The notes beneath the pieces are model-generated. The model saw only the letters and a program-made list of their open reading frames with translations. It was not told the DNA's origin and searched no databases. Positions 45,388 to 56,776 of a stretch of DNA of 64,000 nt are shown piece by piece. The DNA is taken from positions 21,664,927-21,728,926 of the forward strand of contig JBCFYV010011135.1 of the NCBI GenBank assembly GCA_039000515.1, given 5' to 3'. The translations under genes were made by a program, and so were the position numbers. Position 1 is the first letter of the stretch. Each line of letters begins with the position of its first letter. Source of the stretch: Timema cristinae. Its lineage: Eukaryota; Arthropoda; Insecta; Phasmatodea; Timematidae.

Positions 45388-48300
45388 GTGCTCCCACTCA
45401 TTACACCTGGCTCCCCTGGACAGACATGGTGGTCTCTAGTCCTCCCTTGTGCTCCCACTCATTACAACTGGCTCCCTTGGACAGACATCGTGGTCTCTAG
45501 TGCTCCCACTCATTACACCTGGCTCCCCTGGACAGACATGGTGGTCTCAAGTCCTCCCACTCATTACACCTGGCTCCCCTGGACAGACATCGTGGTCTCT
45601 AGTGCTCCCACTCATTACAACTGGCTCCCTTGGACAGACATCGTGGTCTCTAGTGCTCCCACTCATTACACCTGGCTCCCCTGGACAGACATGGTGGTCT
45701 CAAGTCCTCCCACTCATTACACCTGGCTCCCCTGGACAGATATGGTGGTCTATAGTCCTCCCACTCACTCCACCTGGCTCCCCTGGATATACATGTGGTC
45801 TCTAGTCCTCCTCCCACTCGCATTACACTCGCTCCCCTGGACAGACATGGTGGTCTCTAGTCCTCCCACTCATTACACCTCACTCCCCTGGACAGACATG
45901 GTTGTCTCTAGTCCTCCCACTCATTACCCTGGCCCCTGGACAGACATGGTTGTCTCTAGTCCTCCCACTCATCCACCTGGCTCCCCTGGATAACATGTGG
46001 TCTCTAGTCCTCCCACTACTTCACCTGGCTCCCTGGACAGACATGGTTGTCTCTAGTCCTCCCACTCATTACCACTGCTCCCCTGGACAGACATGGTGGT
46101 CTCTAGTCCTCCCACTCACTCCACCTGGCTCCCCTGGACAGACATGGTGTCTCTAGTCCTCCCACTCATTACGCCTCGCTCCCTGGACAGACATGGTGGT
46201 CTCAGTCCTCCCACTCATTACACCTGGCTCCCCTGGACAGACATGGTGGTCTCTAGTCCTCCACTCATTACCTGTCCCCTGGAGACATGGTGGTCTTGTC
46301 CTCCACTCATTACAACTGGCTCCCTGGACAGACATCGTGGTCTCTAGTCTCCCACTCATTACACCTCCTCCCCTGGACAGACATGGTTGTCTCTAGTCCT
46401 CCCACTCACTCCACCTGGCTCCCTTGGACAGACATGGTTGTCTCTAGTCCTCCCACTCATTACGCCTCGCTCCCTGGACAGACATGGTGGTCTCAAGTCC
46501 TCCCACTCACTCCACCTGGCTCCCCTGGAAGACATGGTGGTCTCTAGTCCTCCCACTCACTCCACCTGGCTCCCTTGGACAGACATGGTGGTCTCAGTCC
46601 TCCCACTCACTCCACCTGGCTCCCCTGGATAGACATGGTGGTCTCTAGTCCTCCCACTCACTCCACCTGGCTCCCTTGGACAGACATGGTTGTCTCTAGT
46701 CCTCCCACTCATTACCCGCTCCCCTGGACAGACATGGTTCTCTGTCTCCCGTCTCCCACTCATCTTACGCCCCGCTCCCCTGGAACAGACATGGTTGGTC
46801 TCAAGTCCTCCCACTCATCCTACGCTCCCCTGGACAGACATGGTGGTCTCTAGTCCTCCCACTCATCACCTGCTCCCCTGGACAGACATGGTGGTCTCTA
46901 GTCTCCCACTCATTACGACCTCGCTCCCCTGGACAGACATGGTGGTCTCTAGTCCTCCCACTATTCACCTCACTCCTGACAGACATGGTTGTCTTAGTCC
47001 TCCATCTTACCCTCACCCTGGAAGACTGGCTCAGTCTCCCATCATCCGCCCCTGGACAGACATCGTGGTCTCTAGTGCTCCCACTCATTACACCTCACTC
47101 CCTGGACAGACATGGTGTCTTAGTCCTCCCACTCACTCCACTCCCTGGACAGACATGGTTGTCTCTAGTCCTCCCACTCATTACGCCTCGCTCCCCTGGA
47201 CAGACATGGTGGTCTCATAGTCCTCCCATCTCACTCATACACTGGCTCCCCTGGATAGACATGTGGTCTCTAGTCCTCCCACTCACTTTCACCTCCTCCT
47301 TGGACAGACATGGTGTCTCTAGTCCTCCCACTCACTCCACCTGGCGTCCCCTGGATAGACATGGTGGTCTCTAGTCCTCCCACTCATTCACCTGGCTCCC
47401 TGGACAGACATGGTTTGTCTCTAGTCCTCCCACTCATTACGCCTCGCTCCCCTGGACAGACATGGTGGTCTCTAGTCCTCCCTTGTGCTCCACTCATTCA
47501 CTGGCTCCCTTGGACAGACATGTGGTCTCTAGTGCTCCCACTCATCCACCTCACTCCCCTGGACAGACATGGTTGTCTCTAGTCCTCCCACTCATTACAA
47601 CTGGCTCCCTTGGACAGACATGGTTGTCTCTAGTCCTCCCACTCATTACGCCTCGCTCCCCTGGACAGACATGGTGGTCTCAAGTCCTCCCACTCACTCC
47701 ACCTGGCTCCCCTGGATAGACATGTGGTCTCTAGTGCTCCCACTCATCCACCTGCTCCCTTGGACAGACATGGTGGTCTCTAGTCCTCCCACTCACTCCA
47801 CTGGCTCCCCTGGATAGACATGGTTTGGTCTCTAGTCCTCCCACTCATACGCCTCGCTCCCTGGACAGACATGGTGGTCTCAAGTCCTCCCACTCACTTC
47901 CACCTGGCTCCCCTGGATAGACATGGTGGTCTCTAGTCCTCCCACTCACTCCACTGGCTCCCTTGGACAGACATGGTGGTCTCTAGTCCTCCCACTCACT
48001 TCCACCTGGCTACCCCTGGATAGACATGGTTGGTCTCTAGTCCTCCCACTCACTCTACACTGGCTCCCTTGGACAGACATGGTGGTCTCTAGTCCTCCCA
48101 CTCATTACGCCTCGCTCCCTGGACAGACATGGTGGTCTATCACGTCCTCCCACTCATCTACACTGCTCCCTTGGACAGACATGGTGGTCTCTAGTGCTCC
48201 CACTCATTACAACTGGACTCCCTGGACAGACATGGTGGTCTCTAGTCCTCCCACTCATTACAACTGGCTCCCTGGACAGACATGCTGGTCTCTAGTCCTC

Positions 48301-48484
48301 CCTGTTCGCCTCGCTTCCCTAGGAAGACATGGTGTCAAGTCCCCCACTCACTCACGTCCCCCGGATAGAATGGTTGGTCTCTATCTCTCCATCATACAAC
48401 TGGCTCCTGGAAAAACATGTGGTCTCTAGCTGCTCCACTCATTACAACTGGCCACCTTGGACAGACATCGGTCTTAGTCGTCCA
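45388..48484 (+). repeat. 51-bp minisatellite, about 60 units
   Basis: Consensus unit TCCTCCCACTCATTACACCT, GGCTCCCCTGGACAGACATG, GTGGTCTCTAG. Because 51 is divisible by 3, all frames repeat with 17 residues and long open stretches appear (for example 45,388-45,993). The first eight units or so keep length. From about 45,780 single-base losses are common. Unit variants recur in order: a GCCTCGCTCC...CTCAAG unit is usually followed by a CTCCACCTGG...GGATAGAC unit (46,460; 47,640; 47,850), a higher-order pattern. Confidence 0.95.
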
Positions 48485-48499
48485 CCTGTAAAGGATTGT

Positions 48500-48550
48500 T
48501 TTTCGGTCTAAACTGTGAGAGTAGCGCTTTAACCACGCAGCCACGAGCGG
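48500..48550 (-). mobile_element. SINE-C head fragment next to the minisatellite
   Basis: The minus strand reads CGCTCGTGGCTGCGTGGTTA, AAGCGCTACTCTCACAG, matching the tRNA-like head of SINE-C. The rest of the SINE is missing where the array begins. Confidence 0.55.
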
Positions 48551-50260
48551 AAAATTTTTAGTCATTCAAGGGTTGTTTTTACCTACAGTGTACAATTGTT
48601 TTGTTTTTTAATTCATATTATATTTTATTCCACCCCTATATTATCATCCGCCACCAAACAAACACAAATTTAGTTAGGCTTATCGAAGTGTTAATATATA
48701 ACATACGAGTAAAATCATTAGTCGCAAACCTTATTAATCATCTCAAAGTATTAATGTGAAGAATTTATTTCACAACGATAACCCACATAACTTTCCCCTA
48801 CCCCCCTCACTCATAAAACACCCACATACCACCCACCAGTCCACCCTCCACCCCCCACAATTTATATCTTCAGAGTGGTTTCGCCGGAGGCGTGCCTCTA
48901 AGAGACGCCGAATTAATTCCACCCTTCAAGTCTACCTTCCGAATATAAGTCAAATAGAGAGAGAGAGACAGTGATAGAACAATGGATGCAAATTTTTGGG
49001 TCGGAGGGGAGGGGTAGGTTTCAATCTGGACACTCCCCATGTCACAGACTTCACTTCTGACGTCTACAGCACCCAGATTCCGTTGACGGTATAAATCGTA
49101 CCTTTCTACACACTTTTTAAAACAAAAGGTCTTGGGGAAGGAGAATAGGAGTGTTGGGAAAGGGAGTTAGGAGCTTGAAAAGGGGTTGGAGAGGGGTGTA
49201 TTGTCTACTAGGAGAGAATTGTGAAGGAGCTTAGTGGACGAACTTTAGGTAATTCGACAGTAAAATACTTGTTAAAATTGTGCAATAAATATTTAATTTT
49301 ATTTGTAATGTTTATTTAAATTAAAATTTATAGTAGATATATTCTAATTATACATGTAATATTTATTTTACAATTTAATGAAAATTAATCAGTAACAAAC
49401 ATAGAATACAAAATTTTAGATAAAGTATTACGCCTCTTTTAAATTCCTATAGATTTTAAAATGTTTATTTTATATGGTGGAACAATTTAGAAAACATTCT
49501 AAAATAATGTTAAAAGTAAGGAGTTGTTATAATAAAGGTTAATACTTGGATAAATTGATCAAGAAAAATAGATAAAAAATTAATTTGTAAATTGAACATT
49601 TATTAGATGGTAAATGTATTAAGTGAAAATACTAAGCACGAACATGTATAGTTAAATATAATTTTGTTGAAGAAACATAGTGTAAGATTTGAACATTTAT
49701 AGTGAATTAAAATGCATAATCATCTAAATAAATATAAATCTCAAACGAGTTAACGAAAAGTCTAGAACATAAATTGATACGTTAAGTTATTAATACAAAA
49801 ATATAAGATAATTTATAGTGTACGAACCATGTTCCTAAGTCCAGATATATTGATAAATAAAATAATACAAATCAGGTTAATATCTGCCAAACTACCAAAC
49901 AATTTACTTAAATTTCAAAATATACAAATTCTTCCACTGACTTATTTAACTTATATTCTTGCAAATAGATTCTTACCGGCCATTTTTGCAAGTTAACGAT
50001 CTCGTTTTATTTTAATTAATTAGAGGAATTTAACCTAAAATTTTTTTGAACCGACTGATTATATCAGCGCACTACTTGTAAACTAACTACTTTATTCAAT
50101 AACAGACACAACATCTAACTCCCCCGACAGTTAATTCATCATTATTAAATGGGAAACCCATATTTCACCAATTATAAATGTTTCGGTCATGCCAGAAATC
50201 AAACTTGGGGGCCCTAAGCTCAGTATATAATATTGTAAGAATAGTTTAATTTGGTACATA
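48551..50260. other. AT-rich spacer, no gene seen
   Basis: A short less AT-rich patch lies at 48,870-49,080. The rest is AT-rich without a recognised feature. Confidence 0.5.
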
Positions 50261-50272
50261 AATATATCTATC

Positions 50273-50516
50273 ACCTGCCTCGGTGGCTAACGCGCTATTC
50301 GTGTTGAGCTCGACTGCTGAGGACGGGGAGATCGAGGTTTTAATATCGGTCGGATGAACTAGGGGTGGTTTTTCCTAAATGGTTTTCCACTCTCCCTCCA
50401 CGCAAATGCGGGTTCACTTCCTTTAATTCAACCTTCCCAAATCCTAATCCATTAGCGTAATTAGTACTTAATTGTATAACCCGAACAGGTAGTAAGACGC
50501 GGTGCTAAATAATAAT
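50273..50516 (+). mobile_element. SINE-B copy, near-perfect target duplication
   Basis: B type with a short gap in the head. Flanks AATATATCTATC (50,261-50,272) and AATATATCCATC (50,517-50,528) match at 11 of 12. Confidence 0.92.
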
Positions 50517-50585
50517 AATATATCCATCCGATTGAGCTGAGGTGTCGGAAGTGAATAAAACAAATATTCTAGGTTTTAATTTTTT

Positions 50586-51140
50586 TTTAGCACAGTTTCT
50601 TACTGCCCGTTCGGGTTGGCCCTTAATTATTAATTAATCTAATGGTTTTATGGATTAAGAGGAGTTTTTTAAATTATTATTATTATTATTATTATTATTA
50701 GCGCCGCGTCTTACTACCCGTTCGGGTTATACGCACTTACGCTAATGTGTAATGGCAGGGTGATTGTGAGATGAAATGAAGGACCTACAGTTTAACGTGG
50801 AATCCGAACCACGGTGGAGGCCTGGCATTCCCCACATTCACAAGATGTCTTGTCAGAGGTGAAGGAAGGGTTTGGTAATCAGATGTGCTGGGACCGAGGA
50901 TTTAACCCCGGCCGCCATCACAGAGGTCTGACACCTTACCCCTAGACCACCAGGTCACCTACAATTTTTTTAAAAGTAAGTATACACACATTTGAGTTGA
51001 TTAAGATTGGAAAACCATTTGGGAAAAACAACCCTCAGTACACCCGACCAAGAGTCGAACCGGTATCTCCCCGTCATCGGCAGTTCAGTATACTAAGAGA
51101 GTAGAGCGTTAGACCATGTGGGCACCATGTGGGTCAGGTT
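50586..51140 (-). mobile_element. SINE-C-type copy split by a SINE-A insertion
   Basis: The tail part (50,586-50,670, from TTAGCACAGTTTCTTACTGCC) and the body and head part (about 50,975-51,140, with GAAAACCATTTGGGAAAAAC-like sequence, CACCCGACCAAGAGTCGAACC and CATGTGGGC) form one reverse-strand SINE interrupted by 50,671-50,959. Confidence 0.8.
50671..50959 (-). mobile_element. SINE-A copy nested in an older SINE
   Basis: Full-length reverse A type with (ATT)n. Possible target repeats TTTTTTAAA at 50,665-50,673 and 50,966-50,974, with a few extra bases before the second. Confidence 0.92.
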
Positions 51141-51166
51141 GAGTTGTAAATTATTTAAAATAATAC

Positions 51167-51450
51167 GATCCGCTTCGGTGGTCACATTAACCAAAGCACT
51201 AGTCTCGCAGAAGATTAAAGTACCAATGTTGAGGGGGGGAGGGGGTTAGGGGAGGGGAGATAAGAGGTTTCAATCTCTATCAGATGTACCGATTTTTTTT
51301 TCAAACTGGTTTTCCAATCTCCCTCCACGTAAACACAGGTATTCTACTGCTAGATATACATTTTATAATACTTAAAACTATTAGTGTAGTTAGTACATAA
51401 GTGTAGAACATATATCACTAATATGTAGAAAGACATGGCACAAAAAAAAA
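51167..51450 (+). mobile_element. SINE-C copy, diverged, with G-rich expansion
   Basis: Head CGCTTCGGTGGTCACATTAA, a G-rich expansion at 51,230-51,262, GAGGTTTCAATCTC (B box), CCAATCTCCCTCCACGTAAA and tail AGTGTAGTTAGTACATAAG. Confidence 0.75.
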
Positions 51451-51459
51451 ATACTCACA

Positions 51460-51840
51460 AATGTTTAATCACGAATTAATAATTTAAAACATTCGCTGAC
51501 CATGTTTAGAATTCAAATACACCCCCGAATAACTATCAAAAATTAATTTAGACAGCAAATAAAAGATGACAGATGATCGTAAAAAATATTTAGATACAAG
51601 AGAAAACGTTGTTTTTATTGAAACATGGCATCGTTCATTTTCCAATTGGATGATACTTTTTTTAAAAAAAGGGGTGTCCACTACACTTTTTTGAATAATA
51701 TTTTTTGGCGTGTACCGTTTGAATTTTGGAAGAAAACAATTTTGAAATATTCTAAAAACATATTTGTAGAGGGTTTTTTTTCAGACAAAATGCATAAAAC
51801 ATAACTAATGTTAACATACGTGGAACTAACGATTACTTTC
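51460..51840. other. AT-rich spacer, no gene seen
   Basis: No domain or repeat recognised. Confidence 0.45.
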
Positions 51841-51859
51841 TTAGTAATACTATCTTTTT

Positions 51860-52105
51860 TTATTTATTTAGTACCACGTCTTACTTCCCCGTTCGGGTTA
51901 AGTACTAATTACGCTAATGGATTAGGAATTGGGAAGGTTGAATTTAGAGGAAGTAAACCCGTATTTGCGTGGAGGGAGAGTGGAAAACCATTTAGGAAAA
52001 ACCACCCCCTGTTCACCCGACCGAGATTCGAACCTCGATCTCCTCGTCGTCAGTAGTCAAGCTCAACACGACTAGCGCGTTAGTTAACTACGCCACAGAG
52101 GCGGG
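51860..52105 (-). mobile_element. SINE-B copy
   Basis: Reverse B type from TAGTACCACGTCTTACTTCC to CGCCACAGAGGCGGG. The flanks TAATACTATCTTTTT and TAATATCTTTTT suggest a target duplication with a small gap. Confidence 0.92.
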
Positions 52106-52318
52106 TAATATCTTTTTCTCACGTCAACAACCTGAAGGTTGGTTTGATATGTGTTGGTTTCCCTTTGGCCTCCACACTGAATTTCTATGAACGAGAGCGA
52201 TAGAACCTACCAATCTTAACGGGAAAGTTATTTTAACATAATTACCAGAGTTATTTTGCGTGCCACAATCGACACGGGACCAATAGCCTTTCTTCCTCAC
52301 CCGAAGGAAGTTGTGTTA

Positions 52319-52346
52319 CGGATTTTTATCGAGTGATAAAAATCCG
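52319..52346. other. Perfect 12-bp hairpin beside a tRNA-like sequence
   Basis: CGGATTTTTATC, loop GAGT, GATAAAAATCCG. On the minus strand it lies directly 3' of the tRNA-like unit at 52,346-52,424. Confidence 0.9.
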
Positions 52347-52424
52347 TCGACCTCAACTGGGTTTGAACCCACGAAAATCGGTTCCTGAGGTGGGCCACCT
52401 TTCCCTAAGACCACGGAGGTCGAC
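52346..52424 (-). tRNA. tRNA-like sequence (degenerate tRNA or SINE head)
   Basis: The minus strand begins GTCGACCTC and ends GAGGTCGAC, giving an acceptor-like stem of up to 9 bp. It has an A-box-like TGGTCTTAGGG and a B-box-like GGGTTCAAACCC. The T arm is one base short of a canonical TTCAAAY loop plus 5-bp stem. No CCA is encoded, as expected in eukaryotes. I cannot assign an anticodon. It may be a SINE or pseudo-tRNA rather than a functional tRNA. Confidence 0.4.
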
Positions 52425-52920
52425 AGCAATACCATTTTATCAATAAAAAGTGTTATCAAATGAGTTTAATAACGCTAATGTTTGCAATAAACAACCTGCT
52501 AATTGTGTCTTCCCAACACAAGTCTATTATTACAATAAGAGAAGTGTTAAAAATGGTTGGTAGAAGTTTTTTAATAATCGTCTTAACCCATATTTATAGT
52601 CAAGAAACCTTTCCCAAACCATTCCCCCCCCCCTCCTTCCCAACATTTATTAACCTGTGTTGCGCAACCCTTTTCTCCCTCTCAAAAACTGGATTATGTG
52701 AATACGTGTAAATCAGAACATTAGTGTAACCTCCCAACCCCTACAACTTGTTGGCGTAGGCAGTGTGCACGACATGACCAGAGAGAGAGAGAGAGAGAGA
52801 AAGAGTGTATGGTGTGGTTGTATTATGGGTTGCCAAAGGGGTGGGTATGGGGGGGGAGTAGTGGACCTATTTCCTTCTGAACCCCCCACCCCCCTCGACC
52901 ACTGGGTCATACCATTATTG
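52425..52920. other. Spacer with a GA microsatellite
   Basis: (AG)n at about 52,780-52,800. No gene recognised. Confidence 0.5.
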
Positions 52921-52930
52921 TAGGGGGGGA

Positions 52931-52931
<1 letters not shown>

Positions 52932-52992
<61 letters not shown>
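52932..52992. repeat. (TG)n microsatellite, about 60 bp
   Basis: Uninterrupted TG dinucleotides preceded by a G run. Confidence 0.97.
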
Positions 52993-52994
<2 letters not shown>

Positions 52995-52999
52995 AGGGT

Positions 53000-53425
53000 A
53001 AGCCAGTAAACTTTATCCCTACTCTCTCCCATACATGTGGCAACCCCCTCCTTCCCCCCCTCCACTCCTAAGACCACAATGACTATACAAACGTCAACGT
53101 GGTTCTGGATAGAATTGAAATGTTTGTACCCCCTCTAAATTACTAAAGGGGTTATGGAGAATATAAAGGGGGTAGGGGTTGTTTAAGCAACATTCCATCA
53201 AAACAAGATGAGTTTGTTAAAAGGGGGTTTAACGCGTTTTACACATATAAAAATAAATGCGAAATCAAATTATTCTTAAAGCTATCCAAAGGATAAGCCA
53301 CAAGCCACGTAACGCACTTTTAAAGAGAAGAAGATGTAGAGGCTCTAATGACTATATGATGTTACAAGGGGGGCGGGGGGTGGGGGGGGGGAGGATAGTG
53401 AAGTATAACATTTTATTTAATGTTA
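53000..53425. other. Spacer with G-rich runs
   Basis: Contains a G-rich run at 53,367-53,394. No gene seen. Confidence 0.45.
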
Positions 53426-53438
53426 AACTTTAGCAGGA

Positions 53439-53671
53439 CCAAACCCTTCCTGTCACCCTCTGACAAGACGTGTATTAATCACAACTTATGAATGTGGGGA
53501 ATGACAGACCTCCACTGTGGTTCGGATCCCACGTTAAACTGTAAGTCCTCCATTTCATCTCACAATCACCCTACCATTACACATTAGCATAAGTGAGTAT
53601 AACCCGAACGGGTAGTAAGACTTGGTGCTAATATTAATAATATTAATAATATTAATGATAATAATAATAAT
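53439..53671 (+). mobile_element. 5'-truncated SINE-A, 13-bp target duplication
   Basis: Begins inside the A body at CCAAACCCTTCC, so about 90 bases of head are missing. Exact direct repeats AACTTTAGCAGGA at 53,426-53,438 and 53,672-53,684. Truncation at the 5' end with intact duplications indicates incomplete reverse transcription. The empty site is in copy 1 at about 36,330. Confidence 0.95.
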
Positions 53672-53820
53672 AACTTTAGCAGGATTTATAAGTTTTTTGA
53701 TGTACCTAAACGACACTTGGTCCCACTTTCTAATATAATTGGACAATAATACAAAATGTTTATTTTTTAATAAATATTTACGATCCTTAAAAAACTACAT
53801 TAGAGAACAGGACAAATTGT

Positions 53821-54098
53821 ATTATTATTATTAGCACCGCGTCTTACTACCCGTTCGGGTTATACGCACTTACGCTAATGTGTAATGGTAGGGTGATTGT
53901 GAGATGAAATGAAGGACCTACAGTTTAACGTGGAATCCGAACCACGGTGGAGACCTGGCATTCCCCACATTCACAAGATGTCTTGTCAGAGGTGAAGGAA
54001 GGGTTTGGAAATCAGATAAATCTGTGCCGGGACCGAGGATTGAACCCCGGCCGCCAGCACAGAAGTCTGACACCTTACCCTAGACCGCCAGGTCACCT
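53821..54098 (-). mobile_element. SINE-A copy, 10-bp target duplication
   Basis: Full-length reverse A type. Exact direct repeats GACAAATTGT at 53,811-53,820 and 54,099-54,108. Copy 1 of the host repeat has the unoccupied site (GACATATTGT) near 36,459. Confidence 0.97.
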
Positions 54099-54354
54099 GA
54101 CAAATTGTAAAAGATCTTCACGAACAGAGTAGCAATTTTTTTTAAGTTACAGTGAAAGTGACCTAAGTCAATTTTTTTTAAGGAGGTAAATCACCCAATG
54201 GGATGCAGTGAGGCTTGCAAGAAACACTCGAGGCAGCCATTGGAGAATAAAAAAACACTCGCGATAGCACCAGTAAACAGATTGAACGTGTGGTCAACAC
54301 TCGTGCAGTCAAAGAGTTGGAGATAAACTAGTCACTCCAACTCACCTTATATTA

Positions 54355-54577
54355 TTTACTAGCAACCCATCACAGCGTTGCCTGTGACCCATCTTAAAAT
54401 ATATGTTAAAAAATAGCCTAATTAAAAAGATAATTAAAAATTTGAAAATTCGTCTTCGAGGTGCATTCGGAACATCCACCTATGTTAAATATTTCAGATG
54501 TCTCCGTGCCGTAGTTTTAGCTGGGTATCGCACACAAACAAAACACACAGACAAACACTTACTTTTATTATTATAGA
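54355..54577 (-). mobile_element. Inserted fragment resembling an arthropod LINE tail
   Basis: Present here but absent from copy 1 of the host repeat. It starts CTAGCAACCCATCACAGCG, contains CCGTAGTTTTAGCTGGG and an ACACACAGACAAACAC stretch, and ends TTTTATTATTATAGAT. Elements of this layout are widespread in invertebrate genomes and are often RTE-like LINE tails. The class and strand are uncertain. Confidence 0.45.
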
Positions 54578-55120
54578 TAATCAGTCTCAATCTTTTATAA
54601 ACATCAATAAATTGAGGAATAAATTAATCCCTAAATAATATTTGTAGATATTTTATTCAAGTTATGATTAATCTAAATCAAACCCAATATATTCGTTGGT
54701 ATAGAACATGAAACTACCCAGCGCCCGAACACAATATTTTTTTAAATATCAATTAGATCTAACTCCGAAAAAAAAAACTTACGCACGTAAATACAGGGCG
54801 ATTGGGCCGTAAACTAACCTTGATAGGATCAGAACCATGGATGCCAGAATGGATTCAACCACATGCCGTTAGAGTGAGTACATTACTTTTTTACGTAACA
54901 AACACGTAAACTTGAATTGTAATTTAAAAAAATCTATTTTGGTTATAAATGAGAATAGTAGAATCTTGTTTTGAAATGCTTTGAAATAATCCTAATATAC
55001 AGGAATTAAAATAGATTTAGAGTAATATATCTGAGTCTCTCTTTTAGTGTCACAAAAGATTCTCAAATAAAATGATGACATTTAATCTTGAGGTGAAAAG
55101 GTACTTAACAAAGGTTGATA

Positions 55121-55372
55121 CCCACCTCAGTGGCCGCATGGTCTGAGGCATTAATCTTGCAGTAGAATAGACTGCCGATGACGTGGATATTGAGGTTCGA
55201 ATCTCAGTCGGGTGTAACGAGGTTTTTTCTAAAATGATTTTTCACTCTCCTTCCACACAAATGCAGGCACACTTCATATAAATATAGACTTTTCAAATAA
55301 CTAAAACCACCAGCATAATTAGTAAATAAACGTATAACCCGAACGGGTAGTAAGACGTGGTGCTAAAAAATA
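55121..55372 (+). mobile_element. SINE-C copy, full length
   Basis: Head CCCACCTCAGTGGCCGCATG, B box GAGGTTCGAATCTCAG, CGGGTGTAACGAGG, B/C body and shared tail ACCCGAACGGGT, TAGTAAGACGTGGTGCTAA. Confidence 0.92.
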
Positions 55373-55550
55373 GGTTGGAGGGGGGAGAGGTCTAATTAGT
55401 GTTATTTGAAGGCGGGTGGATTCTAAAAGGGCTCAAAAATAGGCCTTACGTGGTTTATTAATAACCCCTAAGGAATATAATATAATGATAGGTACAAATC
55501 AAATGAACATTTAATTGCCACTGTTCAGTTATCGATTTTATAGTATAATA

Positions 55551-56369
55551 CAGTGGCAGATCGTAGCTAAAATTAGTGGGGTTGCTGCTCCAAATTTTTT
55601 TTAACCTTCGTTTTAAAATTGTGTAAAAGAAAAAAACATGTATAAAAAGAAAATTTATTCAGGAACCTTATAAAATCTTTAAAAAAAGAACATTTTTTAC
55701 TTACTTTAACTTAAATTATTATAGTTCAAGATTGATCTATTCATTTAAAAATGAAATCCATTCTTCTTGTTTTAATTTAAACAAAAAGTTCCATAATTTT
55801 ATCCTTGATCTCTGGATGACAATTGAGGAAATTTTTCTCCATTGAAAGTATTGCAAGCGCATTTAGTGTTTCTGTTAAATAAAACAACTGGGAAAAAAAT
55901 TAATCTAATAGAATAGCTGGAAGCAGAATAATAATCTGATTTTACACTCTTCTACACTTTATCACATTCAAGAATATGGTACACGGTTTTTAAGCACAAC
56001 ACACACTGAGTAAAAAAAAACTTTCACCATCACGCCAGAACCGGCACTGCGAGAGCAATAGTGCTTTCTATACCTGACAGTCCTGCATTCCTCTCCACCC
56101 TTCTCCTATGTGTGCATGCGCACAACAGTCGAACACCACGTCACTGGCACTGTGAAGCGCACAGTTCCATACAAAGTCTTGTATCTTTTTCATAAACTGG
56201 GGGATGGCTACTGAAGTACTGACATTAAGCTTTAGGAACGTATAATGTACTACTAAAATAAAGAAAAAATTAAAGAAAAAAGGACTTATTATATTAAATG
56301 TTATCGATACTATCAAGTGTAAACAGGGGGTGCTGCAGTTCCACAGTGCTTATACACAAGCCGCCACTG
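55551..56369 (-). mobile_element. Non-autonomous hAT element (copy 3 of 3, reverse)
   Basis: 819 bp, the same length as copy 1 and in reverse orientation. Its ends are CAGTGGCAGAT and AGCCGCCACTG. Flanks GTATAATA (55,543-55,550) and GTGTAATA (56,370-56,377) match at 7 of 8. It has the palindrome at 56,109-56,124 with one change (TGTGTGCATGCGCACA). Confidence 0.95.
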
Positions 56370-56597
56370 GTGTAATATTCTCACAGGAAGGATGTGCTTA
56401 AAGTGGAAGTAAACTATCATTGTAATTATAGACAGTTATGACCCTTACTCGTGATCACGCAGAGTAAAACGTCTGGCTCACAGTAGACTAAATTTATTTT
56501 TACGGTAATATCAAGGCTATAATCTAAGCCAAACGTATTAAGGGGCGTGTGGTACAAGGCACCAGACTCGCATTACCTATGACGTATAATAACTAGG

Positions 56598-56720
56598 TTA
56601 GACTTAGCTCACTGGTGGTGACGCGGTATACGACACCAGTCTCACAATAGACGGGATTTTCCGACGTGGTGATTTGAGGTTCGAATATTGGTTGAGTGAA
56701 ATGAGGGGGTTCGGGGAGGG
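56598..56720 (+). mobile_element. SINE-C head fragment
   Basis: CTCACTGGTGGTGACGCGG, CACCAGTCTCACAATAGAC and a B-box-like GAGGTTCGAATATTGG, then loss of the body. Confidence 0.6.
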
Positions 56721-56776
56721 GTAGCTATGAAGTGGGGGATTCTACAAGTGACGTAATATTTTTGTTTCATCATTTG

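Larger units (their letters stand above)
53426..54880 (+). repeat. Dispersed repeat (copy 2) with one 40-bp unit and two SINE insertions
   Basis: Matches 36,333-38,260 outside the array. It has one minisatellite-like unit at 54,261-54,302 (GCGATAGCACCAGTAAACAG). Insertions relative to copy 1: SINE at 53,439-53,671, SINE at 53,821-54,098, and an extra element at 54,355-54,577. Confidence 0.75.

Noticed and set aside
45388..45993. 201-codon open frame in the 51-bp minisatellite
   Set aside because: The frame is a by-product of a unit length divisible by three. The neighbouring frames are open too, and later units break the frame with indels.
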